A stretch of 64,000 bases of DNA from Deinococcus humi (GCF_014201875.1 NZ_JACHFL010000016.1:1-64000); one strand, 5' to 3'; positions 52,040 through 61,231 are shown, counted from the stretch's first letter. Notes: generated from the sequence alone by a model not told the origin. Made by a program: numbers and translations.

Positions 52040-53280
52040 AAGGCCACCGGCTACTGCTGGGGTTCGGGATTCTCAGCCTGGGGATCAGCCTCGCGCTGAC
52101 CCTGCTGATCCTGGCCACGGGCGTGACCCTGCTTACCGACCATCTGCATCTAGGGGCCCGGAGCATCTGGCCGGTGCTGATCTTCACCTGCGTGATCGGC
52201 GGGCTGAGCTGCGTGATCCTGAGCACGCTGCAATTCGTTCAGCTGGGTGCGCTGCGGGACGCCGAGCTGAGCGCCGCTGTGAAAGAAGCCCGGTGGAGCG
52301 AGGCCCTGCTCGCCTGGGCGTACGCGGACGGCCCGCTGCCTGGGCGCCTGGATGACGCCGGCGTTCAGACTCTGCTCAAGCTACGCGATAGCCTGAGCGG
52401 CGAGGTCGCTGACCGCCTTCAGGGCCTGTACAGTGACCAGGGCTGGCTGTCGCGCGATATGCGCGTCCTGGCCGGCCGCTCGGCGTCGGTGGTGGCCCGT
52501 GCGGAGGCCATCGAACGCCTGGCCCTGCTGCGCGAACCGCTCGCCCTGGACGCTCTGCAGCGGGAGCTACGCCACTGGCACCCCGAGATCCGTGCGCTCG
52601 CCCTGCTGGCGTTGTCACGCAGCGTCGGGCGCCTCGAGCTGCAGCGCACCGAACGCACCTCGCGCGTGCTGGCGCTGCACAGCGCCATCGCCAGAGGCGA
52701 GTTCAGCGTCGGACAGGTGCAAGAAGCCCTGACGCTGCTGGGCGGGGCGGGGCGAGTTCTGGTGCAAGAGTTGTTGCTGGGTGCACCCGATATCCTGCGC
52801 GCCGCCACGCTCGACGTGCTGGCCCGGCAACGCACCGGAATGCTGGAGCGTGAAGTGCTGACGCTGCTCTCGAGCGCCAACGCGGAACTCCGTGCCGGTG
52901 CCCTGCGGGTGCTCGTCAGCAGCACGCAGGTTCCGGCTGAAAGCGCCCAGACGGTCATGGACCTGACCGAGGATCCCACGGCATTCGTTCGTCTTCAGGC
53001 CACCAAGGCTGCCGCGTACCTTGACCCGGTGCCTGCAGGACGCCTGTGGGCCCTGCTGGGCGACCCGCACTGGTGGGTGCGGCGGGCCGCTGCTCAGTCC
53101 CTGCTCTGTGTTCCTGATGGAGAGCGTCTGCTCAGCGACGCGGCGGTCAGCCACGCCGACCGCTACGCACGTGACATCGCCCGCACCGCACTGCAGGAAT
53201 ATAGCGAGCGTCAGCCGAAGGTCGCCCTGAACCTCCAGCCGGTTTGTTCCCCGGTGGCGTACGCCCCGGCGGGCAGATGA
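52036..53280 (+). CDS. Membrane protein with HEAT repeats
   Basis: A 414-residue protein. Two N-terminal membrane segments (LLLGFGILSLGISLALTLLI and IWPVLIFTCVIGGLSCVIL) are followed by a cytoplasmic array of HEAT-like helix pairs: ARAEAIERLALLREPLALDA, HPEIRALALLALSRS, LRAATLDVLARQR, NAELRAGALRVLVSS, WWVRRAAAQSLL. Such arrays are protein-docking scaffolds. It sits between a receiver protein and a glycosyltransferase, with ATGA overlaps on both sides, so it probably passes the phospho-signal to the polysaccharide enzyme. Confidence 0.85.
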   Translation: MKGHRLLLGFGILSLGISLALTLLILATGVTLLTDHLHLGARSIWPVLIFTCVIGGLSCVILSTLQFVQLGALRDAELSAAVKEARWSEALLAWAYADGPLPGRLDDAGVQTLLKLRDSLSGEVADRLQGLYSDQGWLSRDMRVLAGRSASVVARAEAIERLALLREPLALDALQRELRHWHPEIRALALLALSRSVGRLELQRTERTSRVLALHSAIARGEFSVGQVQEALTLLGGAGRVLVQELLLGAPDILRAATLDVLARQRTGMLEREVLTLLSSANAELRAGALRVLVSSTQVPAESAQTVMDLTEDPTAFVRLQATKAAAYLDPVPAGRLWALLGDPHWWVRRAAAQSLLCVPDGERLLSDAAVSHADRYARDIARTALQEYSERQPKVALNLQPVCSPVAYAPAGR

Positions 53281-54677
53281 CCAGTTCAGTCCTCGACGCC
53301 ATTGAATTGCTGATCCTGCTGTATTTCACGGCGCTGAACAGCTTCTACGCGGTGGCGGTCTACGTGGCCACCCGCGAACTGGGGCGTCACGTCCGCCGGC
53401 GCCAGAGCGTCGGGTTGAGCGAACTCCTCAACCGCGAGTTCTACAAGCCGGTGAGCATCCTGGTGCCTGCTTACGGGGAGGAGGAAACCATCGAGGCATC
53501 GGTCAACTCCTTCCTGGCGCTGCACTACCCGGAGTTCGAGGTGATTGTCGTCAACGACGGCAGCAAGGACGGTACCCTGCAGGCCTTGATTGACGCGTAC
53601 GACCTGGTACCCACCGAACGCCACCCCAGCCGCGTGCTGCACACCAGACCTGTTCGCGGTGTCTACCGCTCGCGGCGCATTCCCAGGCTCACGGTGGTGG
53701 ACAAGGAAAACGGCGGCAAGGCCGACGCGCTGAATGTCGGGCTGACCTACGCGACGTTTCCGCTGTTCTGCGCGGTGGACGCCGACAGTCTGCTGGACGC
53801 CGAAGCGCTGCTGCGGCTCGCCCGACGGTTTATCGAGAACGACAGGCTGGTGGCCGCCGGCGGAAGCGTCCGGATCATGAACGGCGGGGTGATGAAAGAC
53901 GGACGCGTCACAGAACTGCGCCTGCCCGCCACCTGGATTGAGCGCGTACAGGTCGTTGAATACGCCCGTGCCTTTCTGGCTGGACGAACCACCTTCAGCG
54001 CGCTGGGCCTGCTCCTGGTAATCAGCGGGGCGTTCGGGCTGTTCAAGCGGAGCGACGTGATGGACGTGGGTGGCTTCCTGGAGGGCACCGTTGGCGAAGA
54101 CATGGAACTGGTCTTGCGGCTTCACCGACACATGCGTGAGCAAAGAAGGCCGTATGACATCGAGTTCGATGTGGACCCGGTGTGCTGGACGCAATGCCCG
54201 GACAGCACCAAAGTTCTGGGAGCGCAGCGTGACCGCTGGCAGCGTGGGCTGTGGGAAGGCCTGTGGGCCCACCGAAAGATGTGGTTCAATCCCCGCTACG
54301 GAAGAATCGGCATGGTGGCGCTGCCGTACTACCTGCTGTTTGAGGCCCTGGCCCCCGTCATTGAAGTGCTCGGATACGCCTTCATGATCGTCCTGGCCCT
54401 GACGGGCCGCCTGGACGGCACCTTCGTTGCCCTGTTCCTGCTGCTGGCCCTGCTGTACGGCACGGTGGTCAGCGTGGCGGCACTCAGCATCGAACTGTTC
54501 ATGCGCGTGCATTTCCGTCGTCCAGGCGACCGGGTCATGCTGCTGCTCACGGCGCTCGGCGAGAACTTCGGCTTCCGCCAGTGGCACGCCTGGGTGCGTT
54601 TCCGGGCGACACTGAAACTGGGTCAGAAAAAGGGTCAGTGGGGCACCATGACCCGCACACGGATTCAGGCGAAATAA
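53277..54677 (+). CDS. Membrane family-2 glycosyltransferase, polysaccharide synthase type
   Basis: A 466-residue processive GT2 enzyme. An N-terminal membrane segment precedes the catalytic domain: VSILVPAYGEEETIEASVNS, VVNDGSKDGT (first Asp), CAVDADSLLD (DxD), GEDMELVLRLH (catalytic base) and QRDRWQRGLWEG (the QxxRW motif), then four or five membrane segments. This is the layout of poly-N-acetylglucosamine and cellulose-type synthases, which make and export a linear surface polysaccharide. It is the last gene of the REC-HEAT-GT2 operon and starts at the ATGA overlap at 53277. Confidence 0.9.
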   Translation: MTSSVLDAIELLILLYFTALNSFYAVAVYVATRELGRHVRRRQSVGLSELLNREFYKPVSILVPAYGEEETIEASVNSFLALHYPEFEVIVVNDGSKDGTLQALIDAYDLVPTERHPSRVLHTRPVRGVYRSRRIPRLTVVDKENGGKADALNVGLTYATFPLFCAVDADSLLDAEALLRLARRFIENDRLVAAGGSVRIMNGGVMKDGRVTELRLPATWIERVQVVEYARAFLAGRTTFSALGLLLVISGAFGLFKRSDVMDVGGFLEGTVGEDMELVLRLHRHMREQRRPYDIEFDVDPVCWTQCPDSTKVLGAQRDRWQRGLWEGLWAHRKMWFNPRYGRIGMVALPYYLLFEALAPVIEVLGYAFMIVLALTGRLDGTFVALFLLLALLYGTVVSVAALSIELFMRVHFRRPGDRVMLLLTALGENFGFRQWHAWVRFRATLKLGQKKGQWGTMTRTRIQAK

Positions 54678-54693
54678 GGCGCACCGCACACCC

Positions 54694-54717
54694 GCAGCCC
54701 TGCACCTGTTGGGCTGC
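54694..54717 (+). terminator. Hairpin after the glycosyltransferase operon
   Basis: GCAGCCC and GGGCTGC form a 7-bp stem around a 10-base loop, 17 bases after the stop. No T-run follows, so termination is likely but not certain. Confidence 0.5.
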
Positions 54718-54790
54718 CATCAGGCGGGGCGCCATTTCGCGGTTGCCCCGAGAGTGGCACGCCCATCACCCGCCACCACACGGCCGGAAG

Positions 54791-55030
54791 GTCCTGAGCG
54801 GTTCTGCCAAGTTAACCTCGATATGGTCTTGAGCGCTGAGTAACCGGAAGCCGCACTGCCACCGTTTTCGTCTCAGCGTCTTTGGGTCCGCCCTGTGGCT
54901 GTATCACCGCTTTCCACTGGACCAACGTAACGTTCAGGAACGCCTCGACGAGCGTAGTATTCACGTCAGTCACGAGACGCTCAGGCAGTGGAACATTCAA
55001 TTCGGAGACTGCCAGTTTGGGTCGTCCTCA
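54791..55030 (+). mobile_element. IS6-family N-terminal remnant
   Basis: Starts with GTTCTGCCAAGTTAAC, nearly the terminal sequence of the 59-kb element, then the transposase N-terminus FGSALWLYHRFPLDQRNVQE and RSIHVSHETLRQWNIQFG. It stops there; the rest of the element is missing. About 290 bases of featureless DNA follow before the TetR gene. Confidence 0.7.
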
Positions 55031-55322
55031 ATTTGCTGGCGGCTTCACATTTTCTCGCGATCATAGGATCTGAAGCTGCCGGAACCAGCGATGTGAGCGT
55101 CCATATCCTGGAGAAAGCGGCCGCAGGTCCGTCTAGGTTCGTCTTTTAGCTCTGTTCAAGCGTAAGTTCTCTCTAGTTCTCCTGTTTCACTGCCATGAGC
55201 GCTTCCAGTTGCGCCACATCCGTCTGACTGGTATGCACCTCCAGGGCACCAGTCCTTCCCGCAGCGCGATAACCCGCTGACCCAGCATGGCTTCCCCAAC
55301 TGATGCGTGACAAAGACGATGA

Positions 55323-55934
55323 TCACACCGGCCTGGCGCCAGATGTCGATGTCTCGCCATTAGCCCCGTAACGCAGGCCATCCATCAACAGGTCAAGCAG
55401 CCGCTCCGCCTGGTCCCGCCATTCGCGTTCAGCGCTCACCAGCCAGACACCGCTCATCGCCTGCATCACGTCTGACACCTTGGCGTCTGGCCGAATCACT
55501 CCGGCCTGGATCGCATGACGCAGCAGGGAATCCAGCGCGCCGTGGATCTGTGCGCGGAGATCCGTGAAGTACTCGTCGTCTGAGGACAACACGGTGCGGA
55601 GGATGGGGGCCATGCCGCGTTTGGCCGCAACGTACCCGACAAAGCGGCCCATCCACTCCCGCAGGGCCTGATCCGGTGGAAGGGCGCTGGCCAGTTCCGC
55701 TGCTTTCTCGCAGAGCTGTTCCACTTCGTGTCGGTAGGCGGCAACCGCCAGGGCTTCACGGGTGGGAAAGTGACGGTAAAGCGTGCCGATGCCAACCCCA
55801 GCCTGCCGGGCGATAGCTTCGAGCGAGGCGTCCAAGCCAGCTTGGGAAAAGGTATCGACGGCAACGGCCAGAATAGTCTCGCGGTTGCGTTGGGCGTCCT
55901 GGCGTTTGGGGCGGGGAGTGCGGGTCTGGGTCAT
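55323..55934 (-). CDS. TetR-family regulator divergent from an SDR gene
   Basis: A 203-residue TetR protein. RETILAVAVDTFSQAGLDAS and LEAIARQAGVGIGTLYRHFP form the DNA-binding domain; the rest is the ligand domain. It is transcribed away from a short-chain dehydrogenase, with a 99-base spacer that holds two similar palindromes. It most likely represses both itself and the dehydrogenase. Confidence 0.9.
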   Translation of the reverse strand: MTQTRTPRPKRQDAQRNRETILAVAVDTFSQAGLDASLEAIARQAGVGIGTLYRHFPTREALAVAAYRHEVEQLCEKAAELASALPPDQALREWMGRFVGYVAAKRGMAPILRTVLSSDDEYFTDLRAQIHGALDSLLRHAIQAGVIRPDAKVSDVMQAMSGVWLVSAEREWRDQAERLLDLLMDGLRYGANGETSTSGARPV

Positions 55935-55955
55935 CGTGATTTATTTCCTCTTGTA

Positions 55956-56009
55956 AAACGGAGGGTCCTCCACTAACCTGAAGCTTAAAGCGGAGATGCC
56001 TCCACTTAA
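55956..56009. promoter_or_regulatory. Two operator-like palindromes between TetR and SDR
   Basis: AAACGGAGGGTCCTCCACTAA at 55956-55976 (21 bp, written here as halves CGGAGG/CCTCCA) and TTAAAGCGGAG with CTCCACTTAA at 55985-56009 share the half-site CGGAG/CTCCAC. Two matching palindromes in a short divergent spacer fit TetR dimers. Confidence 0.7.
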
Positions 56010-56033
56010 TTCAGTGTATCAAAGGAGCAGCCC

Positions 56034-56948
56034 ATGACCCACATCCATACCCCTTACGGCTTTCACACCACGACTGACGAAGTACTTCAAGGGATCGACC
56101 TTACCGGCAAACGCGCCCTGGTCACCGGCGCCGCCTCCGGGATCGGCGTTGAAACGGCACGCGCCCTGGCCAGTGTCGGTGCTCAGGTCACTCTCGCCGT
56201 CCGCAACACCGTGGCGGGTCAGGCTGTCGCCGACATCATCAGGGCCGCTACCGGCAACCCACACATCCAGGTGGTTCCACTTGACCTCGCCAACCAGACT
56301 TCCGTGCGCGCCTTGACCGAGGCCTGGACAAGCCCACTGCACATCCTGGTCAACAATGCCGGCATCATGGCCCTTCCGAATCTGGAACAGAGTCCCGAAG
56401 GCTGGGAACTGCAGTTCGCCACCAACTACCTCGGGCACTTCGCCTTGACCCAGGGCCTTTACCACGCCCTCGCCGCTGCCAACGGCGCACGGATTGTTTC
56501 GCTGGCCTCCAATGGACACCTTTTCTCTCCCGTGGTTTTCGACGACCTGCACTACCGCTTCAGGCCCTATGATCCCTGGACTGCCTACGGTCAGTCCAAG
56601 ACTGCCGCCATCCTGCTGGCCGTGGAGGCCTCCCGGCGCTGGGGGGAGGACGGCATCATGGCCAATGCCCTGAATCCTGGGGCGATCGCCACCAACTTGC
56701 AAAAACATACCGGCGGACTCAGGACCCCAGTAGAACGCCAGAAAACCGTGCGGCAAGGTGCGGCTACCTCGGTGATGCTGGCTGCCTCTCCCCTTCTGGA
56801 CGGCATCGGTGGGCGCTACTTTGAGGATCTCAATGAAGCCGAGCTGGTCACCCAACGCCCAGCCGACTATCTCGGAGTGGCCCCCTATGCACTCGATCCG
56901 GAGAATGCCCGTCGCCTCTGGGACGTCGCTACTGACCTTATTCACTAA
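56034..56948 (+). CDS. Short-chain dehydrogenase/reductase
   Basis: A 304-residue SDR of the retinol-dehydrogenase/WW-oxidoreductase-like type. The nucleotide-binding TGAASGIG motif, NNAGIM, a Ser in the SLASNGH strand and the catalytic YGQSK are all present. It should oxidise or reduce a carbonyl/alcohol with NAD(P). AAAGGAG six bases before the ATG fixes the start. The following gene, a decayed 6PGDH-like dehydrogenase, has its own good RBS 20 bases on and was once its operon partner. Confidence 0.92.
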   Translation: MTHIHTPYGFHTTTDEVLQGIDLTGKRALVTGAASGIGVETARALASVGAQVTLAVRNTVAGQAVADIIRAATGNPHIQVVPLDLANQTSVRALTEAWTSPLHILVNNAGIMALPNLEQSPEGWELQFATNYLGHFALTQGLYHALAAANGARIVSLASNGHLFSPVVFDDLHYRFRPYDPWTAYGQSKTAAILLAVEASRRWGEDGIMANALNPGAIATNLQKHTGGLRTPVERQKTVRQGAATSVMLAASPLLDGIGGRYFEDLNEAELVTQRPADYLGVAPYALDPENARRLWDVATDLIH

Positions 56949-56971
56949 CACCTGATTCGCAGGAGCCTCCC

Positions 56972-57803
56972 ATGGCCTAGATTTCACCCCTACAGGTGGG
57001 CTTCATCGGCCTGGGTGACCAGTACCGTTCGATAGCCCAGGCCATTGCTGATCGCGGCTTCCACTTGCACATCTGGGGCCGTCGCCCAGCCTCACTGAGC
57101 GCCTTGCTGATGTGAATTACACGGCCTATCCTGATATCCCTGCGCTGGCGTCCGCCTCAAACCTGATCGCCCTGTGCCTGCGCGACGACGCGGATCTTGG
57201 GGACATCTTTGGTGGCCAGGGCCTCCTGGCCGCTCTCCGGCCCGGTACCATCGTCGTGAATCACGCCACCGGGGATTCCAGCTGAAGCGATTCGGTTGGC
57301 CGCAGCGGGCGGCGGGCTGCTCGATACGCCTGTCAGTGGCGGCAACCCGGGCGCCACCCCGCGCACGCGCATCACGTTCGTTGGATTTGATCAGTTGGCT
57401 TACGAGGCCAGCCGCCCCGTCTTCGAATCGTTCACCACCACGGTGCGTCGCATGGGTGATGTGGGCAGCGGGCAATAGATGGAACTGTTGAACAGTGCCC
57501 TCACCATCAGCAACCTGCATAACGCATCCAAAGTTTTGACCATCGCTCCCGAGCTCGGCCGGGATATGCACGCTGATGGAGATCATCCTGGTCAGCAGCG
57601 GCGCCAGTTTCACTCTTGATGTTTTGGAGCAACAGATCACCCCAAAACTAGCCCCACACCTCCAGGGCTTGATGCGCAAATATATGGGACACTTCGCCGA
57701 TACGGTTCGCAGTGAATTGGGGCCAAATTGCTCTCTATACGCGTGGCCTAGCTGCTGCCGCCGTGGTACGCTGCGCGCTTTAATGACAGTAAATACCCTG
57801 TGA
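56972..57803 (+). pseudogene. 6PGDH/3-hydroxyisobutyrate dehydrogenase-like gene, decayed
   Basis: AGGAG precedes the ATG at 56972, but codon 3 is already a stop. Frames then alternate: VGFIGLGDQYRSIAQAIADR, FHLHIWGRRPASL (Rossmann start), DVNYTAYPDIPALASASNLI, IALCLRDDADLGDIF, ALRPGTIVVNHATG, then GGGLLDTPVSGGNPGA (substrate loop), ELLNSALTISNLHNA and APELGRDMHALMEIILVSSG. At least three frame changes and three stops. The domain order is that of the beta-hydroxyacid dehydrogenases. It is a dead gene of the TetR/SDR operon. Confidence 0.75.
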
Positions 57804-58174
57804 GCCGGAATTGGCTTCCGGGGTGTAACCGTTGGCGCTGGTCGAACCCCTAGGGGCGGCGCGAGAATATCCGTATTGATCCCAAGCTGAATGGATCGTC
57901 CTGACTCGAACTTGAGACTGGCCAAGGCGCGTGACAACAAAAGATTTCATCCTTTGGGAAGATCATCTCCTTGACCTCCTGCTCGTTTAGGCGGACATCA
58001 ATCTCACTTGTTGACCATACGTTTCTAGAGATAGGTGACTAGTGAGTCATTCCAAATCCAGGGAAGCTATATGGACACCCCATTCCATGAAGGCGAACTG
58101 GCAGCCAGGAGCGTGTGGGAATGCGCGACATGGCCGAGCGTCCTGGGCACAACATCAACGCCCCATTACATTGG
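57804..58174. other. Intergenic, no gene seen
   Basis: About 370 bases, less GC-rich, with no protein-like frame or clear signal. Confidence 0.4.
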
Positions 58175-58432
58175 TCAATCTCCACTCGCTGCTTGTCTGA
58201 CTGCATCGTCCTCGCTGAGCTCAATGCCGTGCTTCTTCGCAACCGCCACAATATGCTGAGCGGCCTGATGCTTTGCTTCTGCGCTCTCGAACCCGGTCTG
58301 TGCGAAGCGGCCCACTGCATTTCTAGCGTGGGACTCGTCATGAATCGGCAGGTGACGTCCTCCGTCTTTGTCGATATATGCGAAGGCTTTATCATTCAGG
58401 TCGTTACGCTCTTCCGTGGTTAAGTCCGACAT
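58175..58432 (-). CDS. Small conserved-type protein, possible stress protein
   Basis: An 85-residue soluble protein. It resembles by eye the small DUF6582-type proteins in the segment LPIHDESHARNAVGRFAQTG. It is charged and helical (AEAKHQAAQHIVAVAKKHG). Function is unknown. It follows another small minus-strand gene by about 20 bases, so the two may be co-transcribed. Confidence 0.65.
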   Translation of the reverse strand: MSDLTTEERNDLNDKAFAYIDKDGGRHLPIHDESHARNAVGRFAQTGFESAEAKHQAAQHIVAVAKKHGIELSEDDAVRQAASGD

Positions 58433-58452
58433 ACTTTTCCTTCCCTGTCCTT

Positions 58453-58707
58453 TCAGGCTCCGGAACTGTCCGTCGTACCCTTATCGGCATCCTCGTTTTC
58501 TGGCTCGCTGTAGTCCATTCCCAGAGAGTGGGTCAGGACCTGTCCGAGGCTAGGAGTTCCATCGAAATCGATGTGTTCGCTCGCAGGTGTCGGATGAAGA
58601 ATGCCTGTCAACAGCCCACCCTGCGCCTGTGAAGGCTGCCCGGCGCCATACTCAATCTCTTCCACTGAGCGGCCTAGAGGAGTTGTATCCTCGAGTTTAC
58701 GGTCCAT
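58453..58707 (-). CDS. Small hypothetical acidic protein
   Basis: An 84-residue protein, mostly disordered and acidic at the C-terminus (SEPENEDADKGTTDSSG). The start at ATG 58707 is chosen; a GTG at 58722 adds five residues. No family is recognised. It directly precedes the DUF6582-like gene on the same strand. Confidence 0.5.
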   Translation of the reverse strand: MDRKLEDTTPLGRSVEEIEYGAGQPSQAQGGLLTGILHPTPASEHIDFDGTPSLGQVLTHSLGMDYSEPENEDADKGTTDSSGA

Positions 58708-58722
58708 GGCTGATCGTTCCAC

Positions 58723-58879
58723 GCGGGCCCCCTGCGTGAGTTAGTGGACTATTCAATGACCTTTAGACCCCTAACGGCACATCCCATACCTATAGGCCTC
58801 ACGCATTTTACCGCCGTTTTTCCACTCGTACGGACCATGCCAAGGGTCAGCCAACGACGTGGCAGCATGGGATCATGTC
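58723..58879. other. Intergenic up to the IS6 element
   Basis: About 160 bases; no signal recognised beyond likely promoter space for the two small genes. Confidence 0.35.
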
Positions 58880-59690
58880 GGTTGGGTTGCCTTCACTGAG
58901 TCAGGGGTAGGCGAAGCCCAGGGAGGGTCTGAAAACCAGACCCTCCCTTCTGTGACCTCACGCCAGGTCTGAAAGGCCTGCTTTCGGTGGCATCGTCTGA
59001 TGTCTGCAGGAACAGTAGTGCGAGTATGGGAGTGAAGGTTGGCTATCCGGGCATGGAGATTCAGGAACTTCTGGGCCCGCTCCGGACGCCTGAACCCAAG
59101 CCGACTTCGTTCCTGTTGTCGTGTGTAACGGTAAGATTACTTGACGAGATTGTTGCAGCGGGCAGTGTAAGCTCCCTCCTGGTGCTCCACGGGGCAGAGC
59201 ACCAGCAATTCTCGGATCGGGGCGCTATAGCTTCTGAGTTGGTCAGTATGGATGGCCTCTGGAGCGGTGTATTTCCCCAGCAAACGGATGAGGAAGGACT
59301 TCGTCGCCCCCGTATCACGCTGCGTTTGAAGTAAGCCGTCCAGGACAGCGCCGTACTCGTCCGCGGCTCTCCAGAGCCAATGGGTCACGCCACCTACTTT
59401 CACGCAGACCTATTTCAGAAACCACCGGCAACAGAGGCGTCCCATCCCGCTGGCGCAGCTCCTCGGTGAGTAGCGGAGCAAATTTGATGCTCCAATGCTC
59501 CACTTCCGGATGGTTCCGTGACTGACCTCTCTTCCGCGTTGATGGAGGAGGTCCTGCATATCGCGGTAGCTCAGTGCAAAACGGTGGTACAGCCGGAGGG
59601 CATAGCCAATGATGTTCATGGAGAAATGGTGGCTGCAGCGGCTTTCGGTCGGTCACGGGTAGGCGGCCTATCGGTGTTAACTTGCCAGAA
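58880..59690 (-). mobile_element. IS6-family element, near full length, inactive
   Basis: The minus strand carries an almost complete IS6-type transposase: GYALRLYHRFALSYRDMQDL, SHGTIRKWSI, a stretch readable only in a shifted frame (KFAPLLTEELRQRDGTPLL), VKVGGVTHWLWRAADEYGAV, AIHTDQLRSYSAPIREL and the tail ARIANLHSHTRTTVPAD. The first catalytic Asp region is FLK-stop and the catalytic Glu region is NNLVK-stop, so two of the three DDE residues are lost; the second Asp remains in HTDQL. The 5' end is GTTCTGGCAAGTTAAC near 59690. It is inserted in an older IS6 piece. Confidence 0.78.
58920..58948 (-). terminator. 12-bp perfect hairpin at IS6 3' end
   Basis: AGGGAGGGTCTG at 58920-58931 and CAGACCCTCCCT at 58937-58948 with loop AAAAC, immediately after the transposase C-terminus. 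It matches the position of the hairpins at 15.9, 24.85 and 61.68 kb. Confidence 0.7.
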
Positions 59691-59830
59691 CAGCTCAAAC
59701 AGCAATACCCGGACGTCCCGCTGGCTGAGAGGGAAGGGGGGATCCAGCCAGAGCGCGTTCCCGATGAGAAAGGATTGCGGTACAGCTTTGGGTTGCTCAC
59801 GGCTCAGCGCCCCAACTGACTGACTTTCCA
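59691..59830 (-). mobile_element. Older IS6 N-terminal piece interrupted by another IS6
   Basis: On the minus strand the transposase start ALWLDPPFPLSQRDVRVLLF is read until it runs directly into GTTCTGGCAAGTTAAC, the end of the neighbouring IS6 element. The sequence matches the N-terminal part of the 463-bp elements. This is an insertion of one IS6 element in another. Confidence 0.65.
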
Positions 59831-59846
59831 GGATCCTTCCAGCATA

Positions 59847-60300
59847 GGCCGCTGGACGCAGGAGGTCATCCGCCATTATGAGGAGGCGCGCGCCGCGCGG
59901 CGGGATTACGGTGGGTGCATGCAACTTTTTCTCTGTGGCGCGGACGTGGCCATTCCCGTCACGTACTGCGGCAGCGAGGCGAGCATGCCCAGCTGGCCTG
60001 CGGCGTGCGAACGGACGGCGGGGCGCCCGTGGGGTCCATTCGCTCAGGCCCCGATGAGCAACTCGACTGGCACCCGGCGTCATCGGCGCAACTCCCTGAT
60101 GATGCTCGTCGGAGCTGGATGGCTGGAGGGGCGTGACGGGCTGCGCGTCCCGATCACGGCTGGCCAGGCAGTCGCTCTTAGTGGCCGGAGCGAAACACAC
60201 AATCAGAAAGGGCTCCGGCCTCATCGCTGTGATCGCGGAAGCCGCCGAGCTGGACCTGGGGCGCTTCCTGCCCGCGTCCACGCCGCAAGCCCTCGAATGA
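59847..60300 (+). pseudogene. Decayed gene of unknown function
   Basis: Protein-like plus-strand pieces in three frames: GRWTQEVIRHYEEARAARRD and VAIPVTYCGSEASMPSWPA, then SIRSGPDEQLDWHPASSAQL and VAGAKHTIRKGSGLIAVIAE, ending EAAELDLGRFLPASTPQALE at 60300. Read through, they suggest a single soluble protein of about 150 residues broken by two frame changes. The family is not recognised. Confidence 0.35.
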
Positions 60301-60385
60301 GACAATTCAGCGTGCTGAGCCGACCGCCCCAGTGGGGCGCGACTGGTACGTGCCTGCTCACTCCTGCGCAGGAAAGCGCGCACCC

Positions 60386-61231
60386 ATGACGTGGGGCGCA
60401 CCTGTCTCAGCACCGTACACCGTGGAATCTGCCCTGCCGCTCGCGGTGCCCGCCCTGTCGAACGCGCTGGCCGAGGGTTTCGAGGGGTACGCCGTATCTA
60501 TTCCCGACGACCCGGTGGCTTTCGCGCAGCGCCTGCGCGGCGAGCAGATTGACCTCGCGTCGAGTCTTGTCGCGGTCGTGGCGACGCGGCCAGTCGGGCT
60601 GGCCTTGATCGCGCGCCGATCGGACACGGCCCGGATCGCCGCGCTCGGTGTCTCGGTGTCGTGGCGGCGTCATGGTGTGGGCGCGGCGTTAATGCGCGCC
60701 AGTCTCGCAGCCGCTGCCGCACGGGGAGAAACCCGGGTGATGCTGGAAGTTATCGAGGGCAACGACCGGGCCCTGCAGCTGTACCGGTCTTTAGGGTTCG
60801 AGGTGCAGCGGCGGCTGGTCGGCTACGAGCGACCGGCCGGGTCGGGCGTGGCGGCGCCCATCTGCGAGGAGAGGGTCAACCTGGTCGCGCGGGATGTTGT
60901 GGCCCATATGAAGGAGGAGTTGCCCTGGCCGCTGGCCGTACCGTCGATGCTCGTAAGCGGCCCGCAGGCTCGGGCGGTGCGGCTGGGACCAGCCAGCGCG
61001 CTCATTTCAGTGAGCGCGCAGAGCATTGTGCTACGCGCGTTGGTGGTGCCGTGGGAGCAGCGCGGTCAGGGCCACGCCACACGGTTGCTGCGCGCCCTGG
61101 CTGCCGAGTACCCGGACCACCGCTGGGTGGTGCCACCTTTGATTCCGGAGTCGTGGGGCCGCCGCTTTTTCACCCGCAACGGCTTCCACGAGCAACCGCT
61201 CAGCCAGCTTGAGATGATGGTCTCGCTCTGA
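60386..61231 (+). CDS. Double-GNAT acetyltransferase
   Basis: A 281-residue protein with two GNAT domains. Domain 1 (about 10-160) has the acetyl-CoA loop SWRRHGVGAALMRASLAA and NDRALQLYRSLGFEV. Domain 2 (about 165-281) has PWEQRGQGHATRLLRALAAE and FFTRNGFHEQPLSQLEM. In such tandem proteins one domain often lacks activity; here both loops look intact, domain 2 with a shorter C-terminus. Substrate unknown. The ATG at 60386 is preferred over a GTG at 60332, with AGGAAAG upstream. Confidence 0.85.
   Translation: MTWGAPVSAPYTVESALPLAVPALSNALAEGFEGYAVSIPDDPVAFAQRLRGEQIDLASSLVAVVATRPVGLALIARRSDTARIAALGVSVSWRRHGVGAALMRASLAAAAARGETRVMLEVIEGNDRALQLYRSLGFEVQRRLVGYERPAGSGVAAPICEERVNLVARDVVAHMKEELPWPLAVPSMLVSGPQARAVRLGPASALISVSAQSIVLRALVVPWEQRGQGHATRLLRALAAEYPDHRWVVPPLIPESWGRRFFTRNGFHEQPLSQLEMMVSL

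Noticed and set aside
53286..54689. A 467-codon open frame on the minus strand
   Set aside because: It is the exact antisense of the glycosyltransferase gene, rich in His and Gln as expected for a GC-rich shadow frame, and has no RBS or motif.
59616..60413. A 265-codon minus-strand frame
   Set aside because: It spans IS6 debris and an unrelated decayed plus-strand gene; only its last part, the IS6 N-terminus, is meaningful.
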